NCBI GenBank assembly: GCA_027306995.1
Contig: DAHUXS010000005.1
Location: forward strand, 1 to 64,000
DNA from: Lysobacter sp.
Lineage (GTDB): Bacteria; Pseudomonadota; Gammaproteobacteria; Xanthomonadales; Xanthomonadaceae
Reading direction: 5' to 3'
DNA length: 64,000 nucleotides
Part shown: piece after piece, positions 45,501-56,381 of the stretch
Layout: the number at the start of each line of letters is the position of its first letter
How positions within the stretch are numbered: position 1 is the first letter of the stretch
Position numbers and translations under genes: made by a program
The notes under the pieces: generated by a model
What the model was told of the DNA's origin: nothing
What the model saw: the letters and a program-made list of their open reading frames with translations, nothing else
Databases searched by the model: none

Positions 45501-45530
45501 ATATCGCTCTATCCGGATTTAAAGATATAT
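45499..45530. promoter_or_regulatory. Inverted repeat, candidate operator of the metH operon
   Basis: ATATATC (45499-45505) and GATATAT (45524-45530) form perfect 7-base arms with an 18-base spacer. One arm overlaps the -10 box and the other the start codon of the arsR-methyltransferase gene. This position suits autorepression by that ArsR protein. Confidence 0.5.
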
Positions 45531-45557
45531 TGTCGCGCAGAGGCTTGAAGCGGTCAA
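45529..45557 (-). promoter_or_regulatory. Promoter of the arsR-methyltransferase/metH operon
   Basis: On the minus strand TTGACC (45557-45552), a 17-base spacer and GACAAT (45534-45529) precede the start codon, leaving a leader of about 20 bases. No riboswitch would fit in so short a leader, which points to control by the ArsR protein. Confidence 0.6.
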
Positions 45558-45624
45558 GTCGGGAGCGAATGGAAAGTTTCGCGGGATACAATTCCGTTTT
45601 CCAATTGGCACGTGGGGACGGATC

Positions 45625-46773
45625 GTGGATTTCAGCTTCACCGAAGAGCAGTTGATGATTCAGGACGTGGCGCGCCGGATCGCGCTGGAGAAGATCGGCC
45701 CGTCCGCCGAAGACCACGACCGCAGCGGCGAATTCCCGCTCGAAAACATCCGCCTCCTTGGCGAAAACGGCCTGATGGGCATCGAGGTGCCGGGCGAATA
45801 CGGCGGCGCGGAAATGGATCCGATCGCCTATGTGCTGGCGATGATCGAGATCGCCAAGGGCGATGCCGCCCACAGCACCATCATGTCGGTGAACAACTCG
45901 CTGTTCTGCAACGGCATCCTGACCCACGGCACCGAAGCGCAGAAGCAGAAGTACGTGCGCGCGATCGCCGAAGGCAAGGAAATCGGTGCCTTCGCGCTGA
46001 CCGAGCCGCAGTCCGGTTCCGACGCCACCGCCATGCGTTGCCGCGCGGTGAAGCAGGCCGACGGCAGCTTCATGATCAATGGCAAGAAGAGCTGGATCAC
46101 CTCCGGTCCTGTCGCCAAGTATTTCGTATTGTTCGCGATGACCGATCCCGACAAGGGCGCGCGTGGCATCACTGCATTCCTGATCGACGGCGATCGCGCT
46201 GGCTTCCATCGTGGCAAGACCGAGCCCAAGCTCGGCATCCGCGCCTCGGCGACCTGCGAAATCGAGTTCGCCGATTACGTCGCGCAGCCGGAAGACGTGC
46301 TGGGCGAGGAGGGCCACGGCTTCAAGATCGCGATGAGCGTGCTCGACGCCGGTCGCATCGGCATCGCCTCGCAGGCGATCGGCATCGGTCGTGCCGCCTA
46401 CGAGGCGACGCTCGCCTACGTCAAGGAACGCAAGGCCTTTGGCCAGCCGATCGGCGCGTTCCAGATGACCCAGGCCAAGATCGCCGACATGAAGTGCAAG
46501 CTCGACGCCGCCTTCCTGCTGACGCTGCGCGCGGCGTGGTTGAAGGGGCAGGGCAAGAAGTTCACCACCGAAGCCGCGGTCGCCAAGCTCACCGCGTCGG
46601 AAGCCGCGATGTGGATCACCCACCAGGCACTGCAGATCCATGGCGGCATGGGCTATTCCAAGGAAATGCCGATCGAGCGCTATTTCCGCGACGCCAAGAT
46701 CACCGAAATCTACGAAGGCACCAGCGAAATCCAGCGTCTGGTGATCGCCCGCCACGAAACCGGCCTGCGCTGA
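45625..46773 (+). CDS. Acyl-CoA dehydrogenase
   Basis: The 382-residue FAD-dependent dehydrogenase introduces the alpha-beta double bond into an acyl-CoA. The family signatures GAFALTEPQSGSDA and the C-terminal QIHGGMGYSKEMPIERYFRDAKITEIYEGTSE-type region are present; the EIYEGTSEIQ motif holds the usual catalytic Glu of short/branched-chain enzymes. The start is GTG at 45625 preceded by GGGGACGG, giving MDFSFTEEQL. Substrate length is not determinable. Its protein can feed the FadN/FadA enzymes encoded at 9-13 kb. Confidence 0.93.
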   Translation: MDFSFTEEQLMIQDVARRIALEKIGPSAEDHDRSGEFPLENIRLLGENGLMGIEVPGEYGGAEMDPIAYVLAMIEIAKGDAAHSTIMSVNNSLFCNGILTHGTEAQKQKYVRAIAEGKEIGAFALTEPQSGSDATAMRCRAVKQADGSFMINGKKSWITSGPVAKYFVLFAMTDPDKGARGITAFLIDGDRAGFHRGKTEPKLGIRASATCEIEFADYVAQPEDVLGEEGHGFKIAMSVLDAGRIGIASQAIGIGRAAYEATLAYVKERKAFGQPIGAFQMTQAKIADMKCKLDAAFLLTLRAAWLKGQGKKFTTEAAVAKLTASEAAMWITHQALQIHGGMGYSKEMPIERYFRDAKITEIYEGTSEIQRLVIARHETGLR

Positions 46774-46806
46774 GCTGGCCCCGTCGCCGTACCCAAGGTT
46801 GATGAC

Positions 46807-49800
46807 ATGACATCGAAGAAACCTGCTCCAAACAAACCAATTCCCGACGAACGCGCATTCGCGACTGCGCTCTACGCCCACCAGTCCCCCGGGGAAATGC
46901 AGGCGCAATCCGCCGCGACCTGGGCCGCGATCGCCAGCGACGCACTCGCATTCGCGCGCAAGCGCAAGCGTGGCGCCGCCGCGGTCCGCGTGTTCAACCC
47001 GACCACGAAGGCCAATGGCTGGGAATCGCCGCGCAGCGTGCTGCAGGTCGCCAACGACGACATGCCGTTCCTGGTCGATTCGATCACCAATGCACTGACC
47101 GAGCGCGGCATCGCCGTGCACACCCTGCTGCATCCGGTGCTGAACAACGAATCCTTCATCCATGTCGAAATCGATCGCCTGGATGCCGCGGACGCCAAGG
47201 ACGTGGAGCGTGCGATTACGGCGGTGCTCGCCGATGTTCGCGCTTCCGTCGAAGACTGGCCGCGCATGCGCGAAAAGATGGAAGTCGCCGCCGAAGGCCT
47301 GGCCAAGGGCAAGAGCCCGGTATCGGCCGAAGTGCTGGCAGAGTCGCGCGAATTCCTGCGTTGGGCCGCCGACAACCACTTCACCTTCCTCGGCGATCGC
47401 GAATACAAGGTCGAGAGGCGCAGCGGCGAGGACATGCTGGTCGCGGTCGACGGCAGCGGCCTCGGCCTGCTGCGCGGCAAGGATTCCGGCAAGCCGCGCC
47501 CGCTGAAGTCGATGGACGCGCATCGCGTGCAGCAGTCGGGATTGCTCGAACCGTTGATCCTGTCGAAGACCAACGCGCGTGCCAGCGTGCATCGTCGTGG
47601 CTACATGGATTACATCGGTGTGGTCGAATTCGATGCCAAGGGCAAGCCGGTATCGGAAAAGCGCTTCATCGGCCTGTTCACCTCCAGCGTCTACAACCAT
47701 CGCCCGTGGGACATCCCGGTGGTACGCAGCCGCTACGAGCGCGTGATGAAGGAATCCGGCCTGCCGGCGCAGGGACACAGCGCCAAGGCCTTGCGTCACA
47801 TCATGGAAACGCTGCCGCGCGACGAACTGTTCCAGTCCACTCACGGCGAACTGCTGTCGCTCGGCAACGGGGTACTCGGCCTGCAGGAACGCGTCGACAG
47901 CAAGCTGTTCCTGCGTCGCGACCGCTACGGTCGTTTCTACTCGGTGCTGGTCTACGTGCCGCGCGAACGCTTCAACACCGATATGCGCCTGCGCATCGAG
48001 GCGATGCTGAAGGACGCGTTGTCCGCCGACCACGTCGAAAGCCACGTCACGATGGGCGATTCGCCGCTGGCGCAGTTGCACCTGATCGTGCGTCCACGCG
48101 AAGGCGCGCGCGAAGCCAAGTTCGACATTGCCGGACTGGAAGCGCGCTTGGCCGAAACCGTGCGCAACTGGCATGACCGCCTCAACGACGTGCTTGTCGC
48201 GCGCCACGGCGAAAGCGAAGGCCTGGCACTGTCCAAGCGCTTCGGTCGTGCCTTGAGCGCGGCTTACATCGAGGAAGCGACGCCGGAAGCGGCCGCCAAC
48301 GATGTGGTCGAACTGTCGAAACTGACCAGCGACGACAGTCTCGGCATCAATCTCCGCACGGATCCCGCGGCCAGCCATTGCGCCAATTGCATCGAGGTCA
48401 AGCTGTTCCATCGCAACGGCAGCCTGCCGTTGTCGGAAGTGCTGCCGATGCTCGACAACATGGGCCTGCAGGTCATCACCGAATATCCGCACGACGTCAT
48501 CGTGGACGGCCAGCCGTATTCGATCCAGGACCTGGAAGTGCGTCCGTCCGCGGGTGCCGCGATCAACGATGGCAGCGTCGACTTTTTCACCGAAGCCTTC
48601 GGCCGCGTGTGGCGCGGCGAGCTCGAGAACGACGGCTTCAATCGCCTGGTGCTTGGTGCCGAATTGCGCTGGAAGCAGGTGGCGATGCTGCGTGCCTACT
48701 GCAAATACCTGATGCAGCTGGGCGTGCCGTTCTCGCAGAGCTATGTCGAAGCGACCTTCGCGCGCTATCCGCTGCTGGCGCGCCTGCTGGTGGAATATTT
48801 CGAGGCACGCTTCGATCCGAATACCGGCAAGGAGAGCAAGGCTGAAATCGCCGCCGGCGCCAAGGCCTTCGCCGCGCAGATCGATGCGTTGTGCGCTGGC
48901 GACGAGGCCGCCAAGGCCATCATCGAGCCGGTCGTCGTCGCGCGCAGCAAGGCGCGTGATGCGCAAGTCGATGCAACGCACGCGGCGATCATCGCGCTGC
49001 TGGACCGTGTCAAGAGCCTCGACGAAGACCGCATCCTGCGCAGCTTCATGGGCGTGATCGACGCGACCCTGCGCACCAACTATTACATCGACTATGTCGA
49101 CGGCAAGCGCAAGGACGGCGGGCCGGCCGACTACCTCGCGTTCAAGCTCGACTGCGCCGCGGTACCGGACCTGCCGAAGCCGCGTCCGTATCGCGAGATC
49201 TGGGTCTGCGGACCACGCGTGGAAGGTATCCACCTGCGTTTCGGACCGGTCGCGCGCGGTGGCCTGCGCTGGTCGGATCGCCGCGAGGACTTCCGCACCG
49301 AAGTGCTGGGCCTGGTCAAGGCGCAGATGGTGAAGAACACGGTGATCGTGCCGGTCGGCTCCAAGGGCGGCTTCTTCCCGAAGCAGTTGCCGGACATGGC
49401 GACCGATCGCGACGGTTGGTTCAACGAAGGCGTGGCCTGCTACAAGCGCTTCATCAACGGCCTGCTCGACATCACCGACAACATCGCGGCGAACGGCAAG
49501 ATCGTGCATCCGGCCGGAGTGGTCCGCCACGACAACGATGATCCGTATCTCGTCGTTGCCGCCGACAAGGGCACCGCGACCTTCTCCGACATCGCCAACG
49601 GCATCGCCCAGGCGCACGGGTTCTGGCTGGACGACGCCTTCGCCTCCGGTGGTTCGGTCGGCTACGACCACAAGGGCATGGGCATCACCGCGCGTGGCGC
49701 ATGGGAATCGGTCAAACGCCATTTCCGCGCCATGAACCGCGATTGCCAGAAGCAGGACTTCACCTGCGTCGGCATCGGCGACATGTCGGGCGACGTCTTC

Positions 49801-51657
49801 GGCAACGGCATGCTGCTGTCGAAGTGCACGCGCCTGATCGCCGCGTTCGACCATCGCCACATCTTCCTCGACCCGAACCCGGATACCGCGATCTCGTTCA
49901 AGGAACGCCAGCGGATGTTCAAGCTGCCGCGTTCGAGCTGGGCCGACTACGACGCCAAGCTGATCAGCAAGGGTGGTGGCGTGTATTCGCGCGCCGAAAA
50001 GTCGATCAAGCTGTCGCCGGAAATCAAGGCGGCGCTCGGCATCGCCAGCGACGTCCAGGCGTTGAGCCCGACCGAACTGATGTCGGCGATCCTGAAATCG
50101 CCGGTCGATCTGCTGTGGAATGGCGGCATCGGCACCTACGTGAAGTCGAGTCGCGAGACCAATGCCGACGTCGGCGATCGCGCCAACAACGCATTACGCG
50201 TGGATGGCCGCGAGTTGCGCTGCAAGGTGGTGGGCGAGGGCGGCAACCTCGGCCTGACCCAGCTGGGCCGCGTCGAAGCCGCGCAGCATGGCGTGTTGCT
50301 CAACACCGACTTCATCGACAACTCCGCGGGCGTCGACACCTCCGACCACGAGGTGAACATCAAGATCCTGCTCAATGGCGAAGTGCAGAAGGGCAAGCTC
50401 AAGCTGCCCGAGCGCAACAAGCTGCTGGCATCGATGACCAACGAGGTTGCCGACCTGGTGCTCAACGACAACTACCGCCAGAACCAGGCGTTGAGCCTGA
50501 TGGAGCGGATGTCGCAGTCGCGCCTGGGTTCCAAGCTGCACTTCATGCGCACGCTGGAAGCCCAGGGCCTGCTCGATCGCCAGATCGAATTCCTGCCGTC
50601 CGATGCCGAGCTTGCCGAGCGCAAGGCGCGCGGCCAGGGCCTGACCCGCCCTGAACTGTGCGTGTTGCTGTCGTACTCGAAGCTGGTGGCGTATCCGCAG
50701 CTGGTGGCGAGCGACGTGCCGGAAGATCCGTACCTGTCGCGCGAACTGGTGCGCTACGTCCCCGAACCGTTGCAGAAGAAGTACGCCAAGGCGATGGAAG
50801 ATCACCGCCTGAAGCGAGAGATCATCGCCACCGCGTTGACCAACTCGACCATCAACCGCATGGGCGCGACCTTCCTGATGCGCATGCAGGAAGACAGCGG
50901 CCGCAGCATCGGCGACATCGCCAAGGCCTTCACCATCACCCGCGAAACGCTGGACGCGCGCGACCTGTGGGCGCAGATCGATGCGCTCGACGGCAAGGTC
51001 GACGATTCGGTGCAGGTCGACGCGCTGATGGTGATCTGGGAACTGCAGCGCAGCTTCACCCGCTGGCTGCTGTCGCGCCCCGGCGCGATCCCAAACATCC
51101 AGGACGCGGTGGATCGCTACCACGACGGGTTCCGCGACATCCGCGCCGGCGAGGGCATCCTCCATCCGTCGCAGCGCCCGGCCTACGAGGAAACCCGCAA
51201 GATGTGGCGTGCCAAGGGCGTGCCGGCCGCGCTGGCCGACCAGCTGTCGGCGTTGCCGTACCTCGAGCCGTGCCCGAACATCATCGAGTTGGCGCGCGCG
51301 CGCAAGCTCAAGGTGATCGATGTCGCCAAGGTCTATTTCCGCCTGGGCGATGCCCTGCGCGAGCCGTGGCTGCGCGAGCAGATCGAGGCGCTCAAGGTCG
51401 ACGGTCGCTGGCACGCGGTCGCGCGCGGCGTGCTACGCGACGAATTGGCGACGCAGATGCGCAAGCTGACCGAGCAGGTCCTGCCGATGACCGGCAAGGA
51501 CGCGGAAGCCAAGGTTGCGGCGTGGCTGGGTCGCGATGACCAGACGCTGCGCTTCACCTTGTCGATGCTGTCGGAGCTGGCGGCGCAGAAGACGCTGGAT
51601 TACCCGACCGTCTCGGTCGCGGTGCAGCGACTGGCGCAGTTGGCCGATCGCAGCTGA
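46807..51657 (+). CDS. gdhB: NAD-specific glutamate dehydrogenase, large (L-GDH) type
   Basis: The 1616-residue enzyme interconverts glutamate and 2-oxoglutarate plus ammonia, working mainly in glutamate breakdown. It belongs to the 180-kDa class known from Streptomyces, Pseudomonas and Caulobacter. The N-terminal half holds ACT-like regulatory domains. The catalytic domain begins near residue 810 with [19 protein letters not shown], the catalytic lysine in GSKGGF, and NAD-site elements such as [10 protein letters not shown]. Full length and intact. A terminator follows. Confidence 0.96.
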   Translation: MTSKKPAPNKPIPDERAFATALYAHQSPGEMQAQSAATWAAIASDALAFARKRKRGAAAVRVFNPTTKANGWESPRSVLQVANDDMPFLVDSITNALTERGIAVHTLLHPVLNNESFIHVEIDRLDAADAKDVERAITAVLADVRASVEDWPRMREKMEVAAEGLAKGKSPVSAEVLAESREFLRWAADNHFTFLGDREYKVERRSGEDMLVAVDGSGLGLLRGKDSGKPRPLKSMDAHRVQQSGLLEPLILSKTNARASVHRRGYMDYIGVVEFDAKGKPVSEKRFIGLFTSSVYNHRPWDIPVVRSRYERVMKESGLPAQGHSAKALRHIMETLPRDELFQSTHGELLSLGNGVLGLQERVDSKLFLRRDRYGRFYSVLVYVPRERFNTDMRLRIEAMLKDALSADHVESHVTMGDSPLAQLHLIVRPREGAREAKFDIAGLEARLAETVRNWHDRLNDVLVARHGESEGLALSKRFGRALSAAYIEEATPEAAANDVVELSKLTSDDSLGINLRTDPAASHCANCIEVKLFHRNGSLPLSEVLPMLDNMGLQVITEYPHDVIVDGQPYSIQDLEVRPSAGAAINDGSVDFFTEAFGRVWRGELENDGFNRLVLGAELRWKQVAMLRAYCKYLMQLGVPFSQSYVEATFARYPLLARLLVEYFEARFDPNTGKESKAEIAAGAKAFAAQIDALCAGDEAAKAIIEPVVVARSKARDAQVDATHAAIIALLDRVKSLDEDRILRSFMGVIDATLRTNYYIDYVDGKRKDGGPADYLAFKLDCAAVPDLPKPRPYREIWVCGPRVEGIHLRFGPVARGGLRWSDRREDFRTEVLGLVKAQMVKNTVIVPVGSKGGFFPKQLPDMATDRDGWFNEGVACYKRFINGLLDITDNIAANGKIVHPAGVVRHDNDDPYLVVAADKGTATFSDIANGIAQAHGFWLDDAFASGGSVGYDHKGMGITARGAWESVKRHFRAMNRDCQKQDFTCVGIGDMSGDVFGNGMLLSKCTRLIAAFDHRHIFLDPNPDTAISFKERQRMFKLPRSSWADYDAKLISKGGGVYSRAEKSIKLSPEIKAALGIASDVQALSPTELMSAILKSPVDLLWNGGIGTYVKSSRETNADVGDRANNALRVDGRELRCKVVGEGGNLGLTQLGRVEAAQHGVLLNTDFIDNSAGVDTSDHEVNIKILLNGEVQKGKLKLPERNKLLASMTNEVADLVLNDNYRQNQALSLMERMSQSRLGSKLHFMRTLEAQGLLDRQIEFLPSDAELAERKARGQGLTRPELCVLLSYSKLVAYPQLVASDVPEDPYLSRELVRYVPEPLQKKYAKAMEDHRLKREIIATALTNSTINRMGATFLMRMQEDSGRSIGDIAKAFTITRETLDARDLWAQIDALDGKVDDSVQVDALMVIWELQRSFTRWLLSRPGAIPNIQDAVDRYHDGFRDIRAGEGILHPSQRPAYEETRKMWRAKGVPAALADQLSALPYLEPCPNIIELARARKLKVIDVAKVYFRLGDALREPWLREQIEALKVDGRWHAVARGVLRDELATQMRKLTEQVLPMTGKDAEAKVAAWLGRDDQTLRFTLSMLSELAAQKTLDYPTVSVAVQRLAQLADRS

Positions 51658-51680
51658 TCGTCGTTTCGCGATGTCGACCG

Positions 51681-51713
51681 ACCGGGGCCCAAGTGGCCCC
51701 GGTTTCGTTTTAT
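51681..51713 (+). terminator. Rho-independent terminator after the glutamate dehydrogenase gene
   Basis: A 9-bp stem ACCGGGGCC/GGCCCCGGT with a 5-base loop (51681-51703) is followed by TTCGTTTTAT. It lies 23 bases after the stop and 10 bases before the nadK start. Confidence 0.85.
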
Positions 51714-51722
51714 CCTGCCTGC

Positions 51723-52490
51723 ATGGCAGACCCACGCATCGCCTTCCTCGCCAGCAACAGCAGCGACGCGCAGTCGGCGCTGGCTGCGCTCGAATCCGCG
51801 CATGGCCGCACCAGGCTGGAAGATGCCGACGTGCTGGTCGCGCTGGGTGGCGACGGGTTCATGTTGCAGACCCTGCATCGCCACGGTGGCCTCGGCAAAC
51901 CCGTCTACGGGATGAAGCTCGGTACGGTCGGTTTCCTGATGAACCAGTACCGCACCGAGGAACTTGCCGAGCGCATCGCGAGCGCGGAACCGGCGGTGCT
52001 GCATCCGCTCGAGATGACCGTGCAGACCGAGTCCGGCGCGACCGTGACCTTGCTCGCCTACAACGAGGTCTCGTTGCTGCGCCAGACCCGCCAGGCCGCG
52101 CACATCGCGATCGACCTGCACGGGCAAACGCGGCTGGAAGAACTGATCTGCGACGGCGCGATGGTGGCGACGCCGGCCGGCAGCACCGCCTACAACTTCT
52201 CCGCGGGCGGGCCGATCCTGCCGCTGGGCGCGAATGTCGTCGCGCTGACGCCGATCGCACCGTTCCGGCCACGTCGCTGGCGTGGCGCGGTCCTGAAGGC
52301 CGCCACCGAAGTGCGTTTCCGCATCCTCGACCCCTACAAGCGTCCGGTCAGCGCGACCGCCGATTCGCACGAAGTGCGCGATGTCGTCGATGTCGCGGTG
52401 CGCGAGGCGCCGGGCCGCGCCGTCACCTTGCTGTTCGATGCCGAGCACGGCCTCGAGGAACGCATCCTCAGCGAACAGTTCATCGCCTGA
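51723..52490 (+). CDS. nadK: NAD kinase
   Basis: The 255-residue enzyme phosphorylates NAD to NADP. The GGDG motif (residues 42-45), NEVSLLR, and the glycine-rich [23 protein letters not shown] are the family signatures. It is somewhat shorter than E. coli NadK (292) at the N-terminus, as is usual in Xanthomonads. The ATG lies just past the preceding terminator, so it needs its own promoter or read-through. Confidence 0.93.
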   Translation: MADPRIAFLASNSSDAQSALAALESAHGRTRLEDADVLVALGGDGFMLQTLHRHGGLGKPVYGMKLGTVGFLMNQYRTEELAERIASAEPAVLHPLEMTVQTESGATVTLLAYNEVSLLRQTRQAAHIAIDLHGQTRLEELICDGAMVATPAGSTAYNFSAGGPILPLGANVVALTPIAPFRPRRWRGAVLKAATEVRFRILDPYKRPVSATADSHEVRDVVDVAVREAPGRAVTLLFDAEHGLEERILSEQFIA

Positions 52491-52516
52491 GTCCAACCTC
52501 CGATGAGGACAACCCC

Positions 52517-54871
52517 ATGGTTTGGAAAACGATCGCCGCGTTCGCCATCGGCGGAGCCGCATTGATGTCGACGCCCGCATGGAGCGCCGACGATTGGCGC
52601 GCCGCCGGCCAGCGCGGATACGAAGCCGCGGATCCGATGATCGGCACCGGCGGCGACGGCCATACGTTCCCCGGCGCGACATTGCCATTCGGCATGGTGC
52701 AGCTCAGCCCCGACACGCGGATCCAGCAGCGCAAGGACGGCTACGGCTGGGCCGCCGGTTACAACCATCGCGACAGCAGCATCGTCGGGTTCTCGCATAC
52801 GCATTTTTCCGGCACCGGCCATTCCGACCTCGGCGACGTGCTGTTGATCCCTCAGGTCGGCGAGGTCAAGACCAAACGCGGCGATCCCGACAAGCCGGGC
52901 AGCGGCTATACCGCGCATTTCAGCCATGCCAGCGAGGTCGCCAAGCCGGGCTATTACGCGGTGACGCTGGATGATCGCGACGTCCGCGTCGAGCTCACCG
53001 CGACCCAGCGCACTGGCGTGCATCGCTACACCTTCCCGAAGGGAAAACAGGCCCACGTGCTGGTCGACCTGCGCACCTCGATGTACGACTATCCCGGCAA
53101 GGTGCTGTGGTCGCGTCTGCGCCTGCGTCCCGACGGCACGGTGACTGGATTCCGCGAGACGCGCGGCTGGGCGCCGGGTCGCCAGCTCTATTTCGCCATG
53201 CGCTTCTCGCGTCCGTTGACCGGACATGCGCTGCAGGACAGCGAGAAGGACGTGCCCTACAAGGGTTTCGCCACGCCGGCATCGAAACAGCCGGCGCAAC
53301 GCGCGCAGATCGAAGGCCGCCAGCTGACCGGCAGCTTCGATTTCGGCGCGTTGGATGCGCCGCTGGTGGTCAAGGTCGCGATTTCGCCGGTAAGCGAGGA
53401 GGGCGCCATCGCCAACCTCGATGCCGAAGTCGCGGATTTCGATTTCGACCGAGTCCATGCGCAGGCGCGCAAGACCTGGGAAGACGCGCTGGGCGTGCTC
53501 GATATCCGTGCGCCCGACAGCGATACGCGCATGGCCTATTCGGCGCTGTACCACGCCTACATGGGGCCGTCGCTGTTCATGGACGTCGATGGCCGCTATC
53601 GCGGCCCCGACAATGCCGTGCACCAGGCCAAGGGATACACCAACTATTCGACGTTCTCGCTGTGGGACACCTATCGCGCGCTGCATCCGCTGTTGACGCT
53701 GACGCGCCCGGCGCAGCAGACCAACGACATCGTCAATTCGCTGCTCTCCAGCCAACGCGAAAGCCCTTACGGCATCCTGCCGGTGTGGGCCTTCCACGGC
53801 CAGGAAACGTGGACGATGATCGGTTACCACGCGGTGCCGGTGATCGCCGACGCCTGGATGAAGGGCATTCGCGGTTATGACGGCGCGGCAGCATTGAAGG
53901 CGATGACCGCCAGCGCCGAATACGGTCCCTATGGTGGCCTCGACAGCTACATGAAACGCGGCTATGTCGCCATCGACGAAGAAGGCGAGGCGGCATCGAA
54001 GACGCTGGAGTACGCCTACGACGACTGGACCATCGCCCGCGTCGCGCAGACGATGGACAAGAAGGATGTCGCCGATCGCTACTTCAAGCGCGCGGCGAAC
54101 TGGCGCAATGCTTACGATTCGGAAACCGGCTTCATGCGCGCGCGCCTGAGCGACGGCAAGTTCCGCACGCCGTTCGATCCCGTCGCCAGCGGCTACGGCA
54201 CCGACTACACCGAAGGCAATGCCTGGCAGTACTCGTGGTACGTGCCGCAGGATGTCGCCGGCCTGGCCAAGGCGCATGGCGGTAGCGACAAGCTGCTGGC
54301 GAAACTGGACCAGGTGTTCGATGCCAAGGTCGATCCGAAACTGTTCGAGCACATGGAAGACATCACCGGACTGATCGGCTGGTACGCGCACGGCAACGAA
54401 CCCAGCCACCACGTCGCCTATCTCTACAGCTACGCCGGCCAGCCCTGGCGCACGCAGGCGCGGCTCGGCGAGATCATGCGCACCCAGTACGCGCCGCGTC
54501 CCGATGGCTTGTCCGGCAACGACGATCTCGGCCAGATGTCGGCGTGGTACGTCTTCACCGCGATGGGCCTCTATCCGGTCACGCCGGGCAGCAACGAATA
54601 CATCATCGGCCGGCCGTTCCTGCCGGAAGTCGCGCTGCACCTGCCGAACGGCAAGACTTTCCGCATCGTTGCCGAAGGACTGGATGCCGCGCATGGCTAC
54701 ATCGGCAGCGCGAGTCTCAACGGCAAGACCCTCGACCGCGCTTTCCTCCGTCACGACGAAATCATGGCCGGTGGCGAACTTCGCTTCCGCATGCAGGCCG
54801 AGCCGAACAAGGCTTGGGGCACGCATCCTGATCGCCAGCCTTACTCGATGAGCGCAGCCGGATCGCAATGA
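52517..54871 (+). CDS. Secreted GH92 alpha-mannosidase
   Basis: The 784-residue exported glycoside hydrolase family 92 protein has a signal peptide (cleavage near PAWSA), an N-terminal beta-sandwich with MIGTGGDGHTFPGATLPFGM and HTHFSGTG, and an (alpha/alpha)6 barrel with SLWDTYRALHPL, HGNEPSHHVAYLY, GNDDLGQMSAWYV and MGLYPVTPGS. Family members are calcium-dependent exo-alpha-mannosidases, mostly 1,2-linked, that trim fungal, yeast or plant N-glycans. It sits alone among housekeeping genes and overlaps the next gene (ATGA). Confidence 0.93.
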   Translation: MVWKTIAAFAIGGAALMSTPAWSADDWRAAGQRGYEAADPMIGTGGDGHTFPGATLPFGMVQLSPDTRIQQRKDGYGWAAGYNHRDSSIVGFSHTHFSGTGHSDLGDVLLIPQVGEVKTKRGDPDKPGSGYTAHFSHASEVAKPGYYAVTLDDRDVRVELTATQRTGVHRYTFPKGKQAHVLVDLRTSMYDYPGKVLWSRLRLRPDGTVTGFRETRGWAPGRQLYFAMRFSRPLTGHALQDSEKDVPYKGFATPASKQPAQRAQIEGRQLTGSFDFGALDAPLVVKVAISPVSEEGAIANLDAEVADFDFDRVHAQARKTWEDALGVLDIRAPDSDTRMAYSALYHAYMGPSLFMDVDGRYRGPDNAVHQAKGYTNYSTFSLWDTYRALHPLLTLTRPAQQTNDIVNSLLSSQRESPYGILPVWAFHGQETWTMIGYHAVPVIADAWMKGIRGYDGAAALKAMTASAEYGPYGGLDSYMKRGYVAIDEEGEAASKTLEYAYDDWTIARVAQTMDKKDVADRYFKRAANWRNAYDSETGFMRARLSDGKFRTPFDPVASGYGTDYTEGNAWQYSWYVPQDVAGLAKAHGGSDKLLAKLDQVFDAKVDPKLFEHMEDITGLIGWYAHGNEPSHHVAYLYSYAGQPWRTQARLGEIMRTQYAPRPDGLSGNDDLGQMSAWYVFTAMGLYPVTPGSNEYIIGRPFLPEVALHLPNGKTFRIVAEGLDAAHGYIGSASLNGKTLDRAFLRHDEIMAGGELRFRMQAEPNKAWGTHPDRQPYSMSAAGSQ

Positions 54872-55812
54872 GCGAGACCACGCCAGTGCAGACTGTGGTG
54901 ATGGAGCCAGCGAAAAAGCCGACCCTGGTCGTCGCGATCACCTCGCGTGCGTTGTTCGAGATGGAGGACAGCCACGGCCTGTTCGAGCGCGAGGGCGTCG
55001 AAGCCTTCAGCCGCCACCAGCGTGCCCGCGAGGACGAACCGCTGCCGCAGGGCATCGCGTTCCCGCTGGTGCGCAAGCTGCTGTCGTTGAATGTACGGCT
55101 CGGTGCGACCGCGGAAACGCCTTTGGTCGAAGTGATCCTGCTGTCGCGCAATTCGCCGGACACCGGCCTGCGCGTGTTCAATTCGATCCAGCACCATGGA
55201 CTCGACATCCGTCGCGCCACGTTCACTTCGGGCGCGCCGGTGTGGCCCTACATCAAGCCGTTCGGCGCCTCATTGCTGCTGTCGGCCAATCCGGAATCGG
55301 TGCGACGCGCGCTGGACGCCGGCATCGCCGCGGCGACGATCCTGCCTGCGCGCGCCAGTGAGTCGACCGGTGAGCAATTGCGGATCGCCTTCGACGGTGA
55401 CGCCGTGGTCTTTGGCGACGAAGGCGAACGCGTCTCGCGCACGCAAGGACTGGAAGCGTTCGGGCGTCACGAGCGCGCGCATGCACACGAACCATTGTCG
55501 GGTGGTCCATTCCGACCGTTCCTGCAAGCCTTGCACGACCTGCAGCTGATGTTCCCGGCGGGCGACGACGCGCCGATCCGCACTGCGCTGGTCACCGCGC
55601 GTTCCGCCCCCGCGCACGAACGTGTGATCCGCACCCTGCGCGAATGGGATGTGCGCCTGGACGAAGCCCTGTTCCTCGGCGGGCGCGACAAGGGCGAATT
55701 CCTCAGTGCGTTCGGCGCCGATATCTTCTTCGACGATTCATTGCACAACATCGATTCGGCGCGTCGCCATGTGGCGGCCGGTCATGTGCCGCATGGCGTC
55801 GCCAACGAATGA
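54868..55812 (+). CDS. Cytosolic 5'-nucleotidase (PF06189 family)
   Basis: The 314-residue protein of the 5'-nucleotidase family related to vertebrate cytosolic cN-I removes phosphate from nucleoside monophosphates. Family hallmarks include LVVAITSRALFEMEDSH near the start, VILLSRNSPDTGLRV, and FDGDAVVFGDEGERV, the HAD-like acidic motif. The ATG overlaps the GH92 stop. Substrate preference (IMP/GMP or AMP) is not determinable. Confidence 0.85.
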   Translation: MSETTPVQTVVMEPAKKPTLVVAITSRALFEMEDSHGLFEREGVEAFSRHQRAREDEPLPQGIAFPLVRKLLSLNVRLGATAETPLVEVILLSRNSPDTGLRVFNSIQHHGLDIRRATFTSGAPVWPYIKPFGASLLLSANPESVRRALDAGIAAATILPARASESTGEQLRIAFDGDAVVFGDEGERVSRTQGLEAFGRHERAHAHEPLSGGPFRPFLQALHDLQLMFPAGDDAPIRTALVTARSAPAHERVIRTLREWDVRLDEALFLGGRDKGEFLSAFGADIFFDDSLHNIDSARRHVAAGHVPHGVANE

Positions 55813-55815
55813 AGC

Positions 55816-56379
55816 TCAGTTCCGCTTCGGTTGCGGCGCCGGCAATCGGATGTTGGTGATTTTCCAGCGCAATCCGCGCGGTTCGAGCACGAAGCCGACA
55901 TCGCCGCCATCGGTCGTCAAGGTCGCGACGTAGCGGCTGAGCGATTCGAAGCGGCTATGCGCACCGGTGAACGGATCCGCCGGTCGCGGCTGCTTCACCA
56001 CGCTATTGCCGACGGTATCGCCGCTGGCCTGCTTGTAGAGCGCATCGCCCTGCAGCAGCACGCCGACGCCGGCCGGGGTCGCCATCGCATTGACCGCGTT
56101 CTCGGAAATCGCCTTCGCTGCCTGGCCGATCAGCCCGCCATTGGCGCCGCTGCCGAGCCGAGCGGAAATGCCGCGGGCGATCCGATCCTCGATCTGCGGA
56201 GACAGGTTGTTGCGCAATGCCGCGAAGTCGACATAGGTCTCCAGTGCGCTCGCGTCCTTGGCGGCGATCGCCTTGCGCAGGCCGTGGATCGCCGCGAACG
56301 GGCCCGAGAACCAGAAGACGGCGAGGACCACCAGGAGGATGGCGGCGACGATCGAGATGCGGCGTTGCACGCGGGTCAT
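55816..56379 (-). CDS. DUF2939 family protein
   Basis: The 187-residue protein has an N-terminal membrane anchor or uncleaved signal (IVAAILLVVLAVFWFSGPF), followed by HGLRKAIAAKDASALETYVDFAALRNNL, the hallmark of DUF2939, and a C-terminal segment GLRWKITNIRLP. Function is unknown; it likely faces the periplasm. It is the last gene of the minus-strand run from ACMSD to here and is convergent with the nucleotidase gene. Confidence 0.75.
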   Translation of the reverse strand: MTRVQRRISIVAAILLVVLAVFWFSGPFAAIHGLRKAIAAKDASALETYVDFAALRNNLSPQIEDRIARGISARLGSGANGGLIGQAAKAISENAVNAMATPAGVGVLLQGDALYKQASGDTVGNSVVKQPRPADPFTGAHSRFESLSRYVATLTTDGGDVGFVLEPRGLRWKITNIRLPAPQPKRN

Positions 56380-56381
56380 GG

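Noticed and set aside
45501-45624. A SAH, SAM or cobalamin riboswitch upstream of the metH operon
   Set aside because: The promoter leaves only about 20 bases of leader and no conserved riboswitch core was recognised.
45160-49860. A 1566-codon open frame on the minus strand opposite the glutamate dehydrogenase gene
   Set aside because: It is the antisense shadow of a GC-rich gene. The translation is His/Arg/Asp-rich with no domains, while the plus strand encodes a complete known enzyme.
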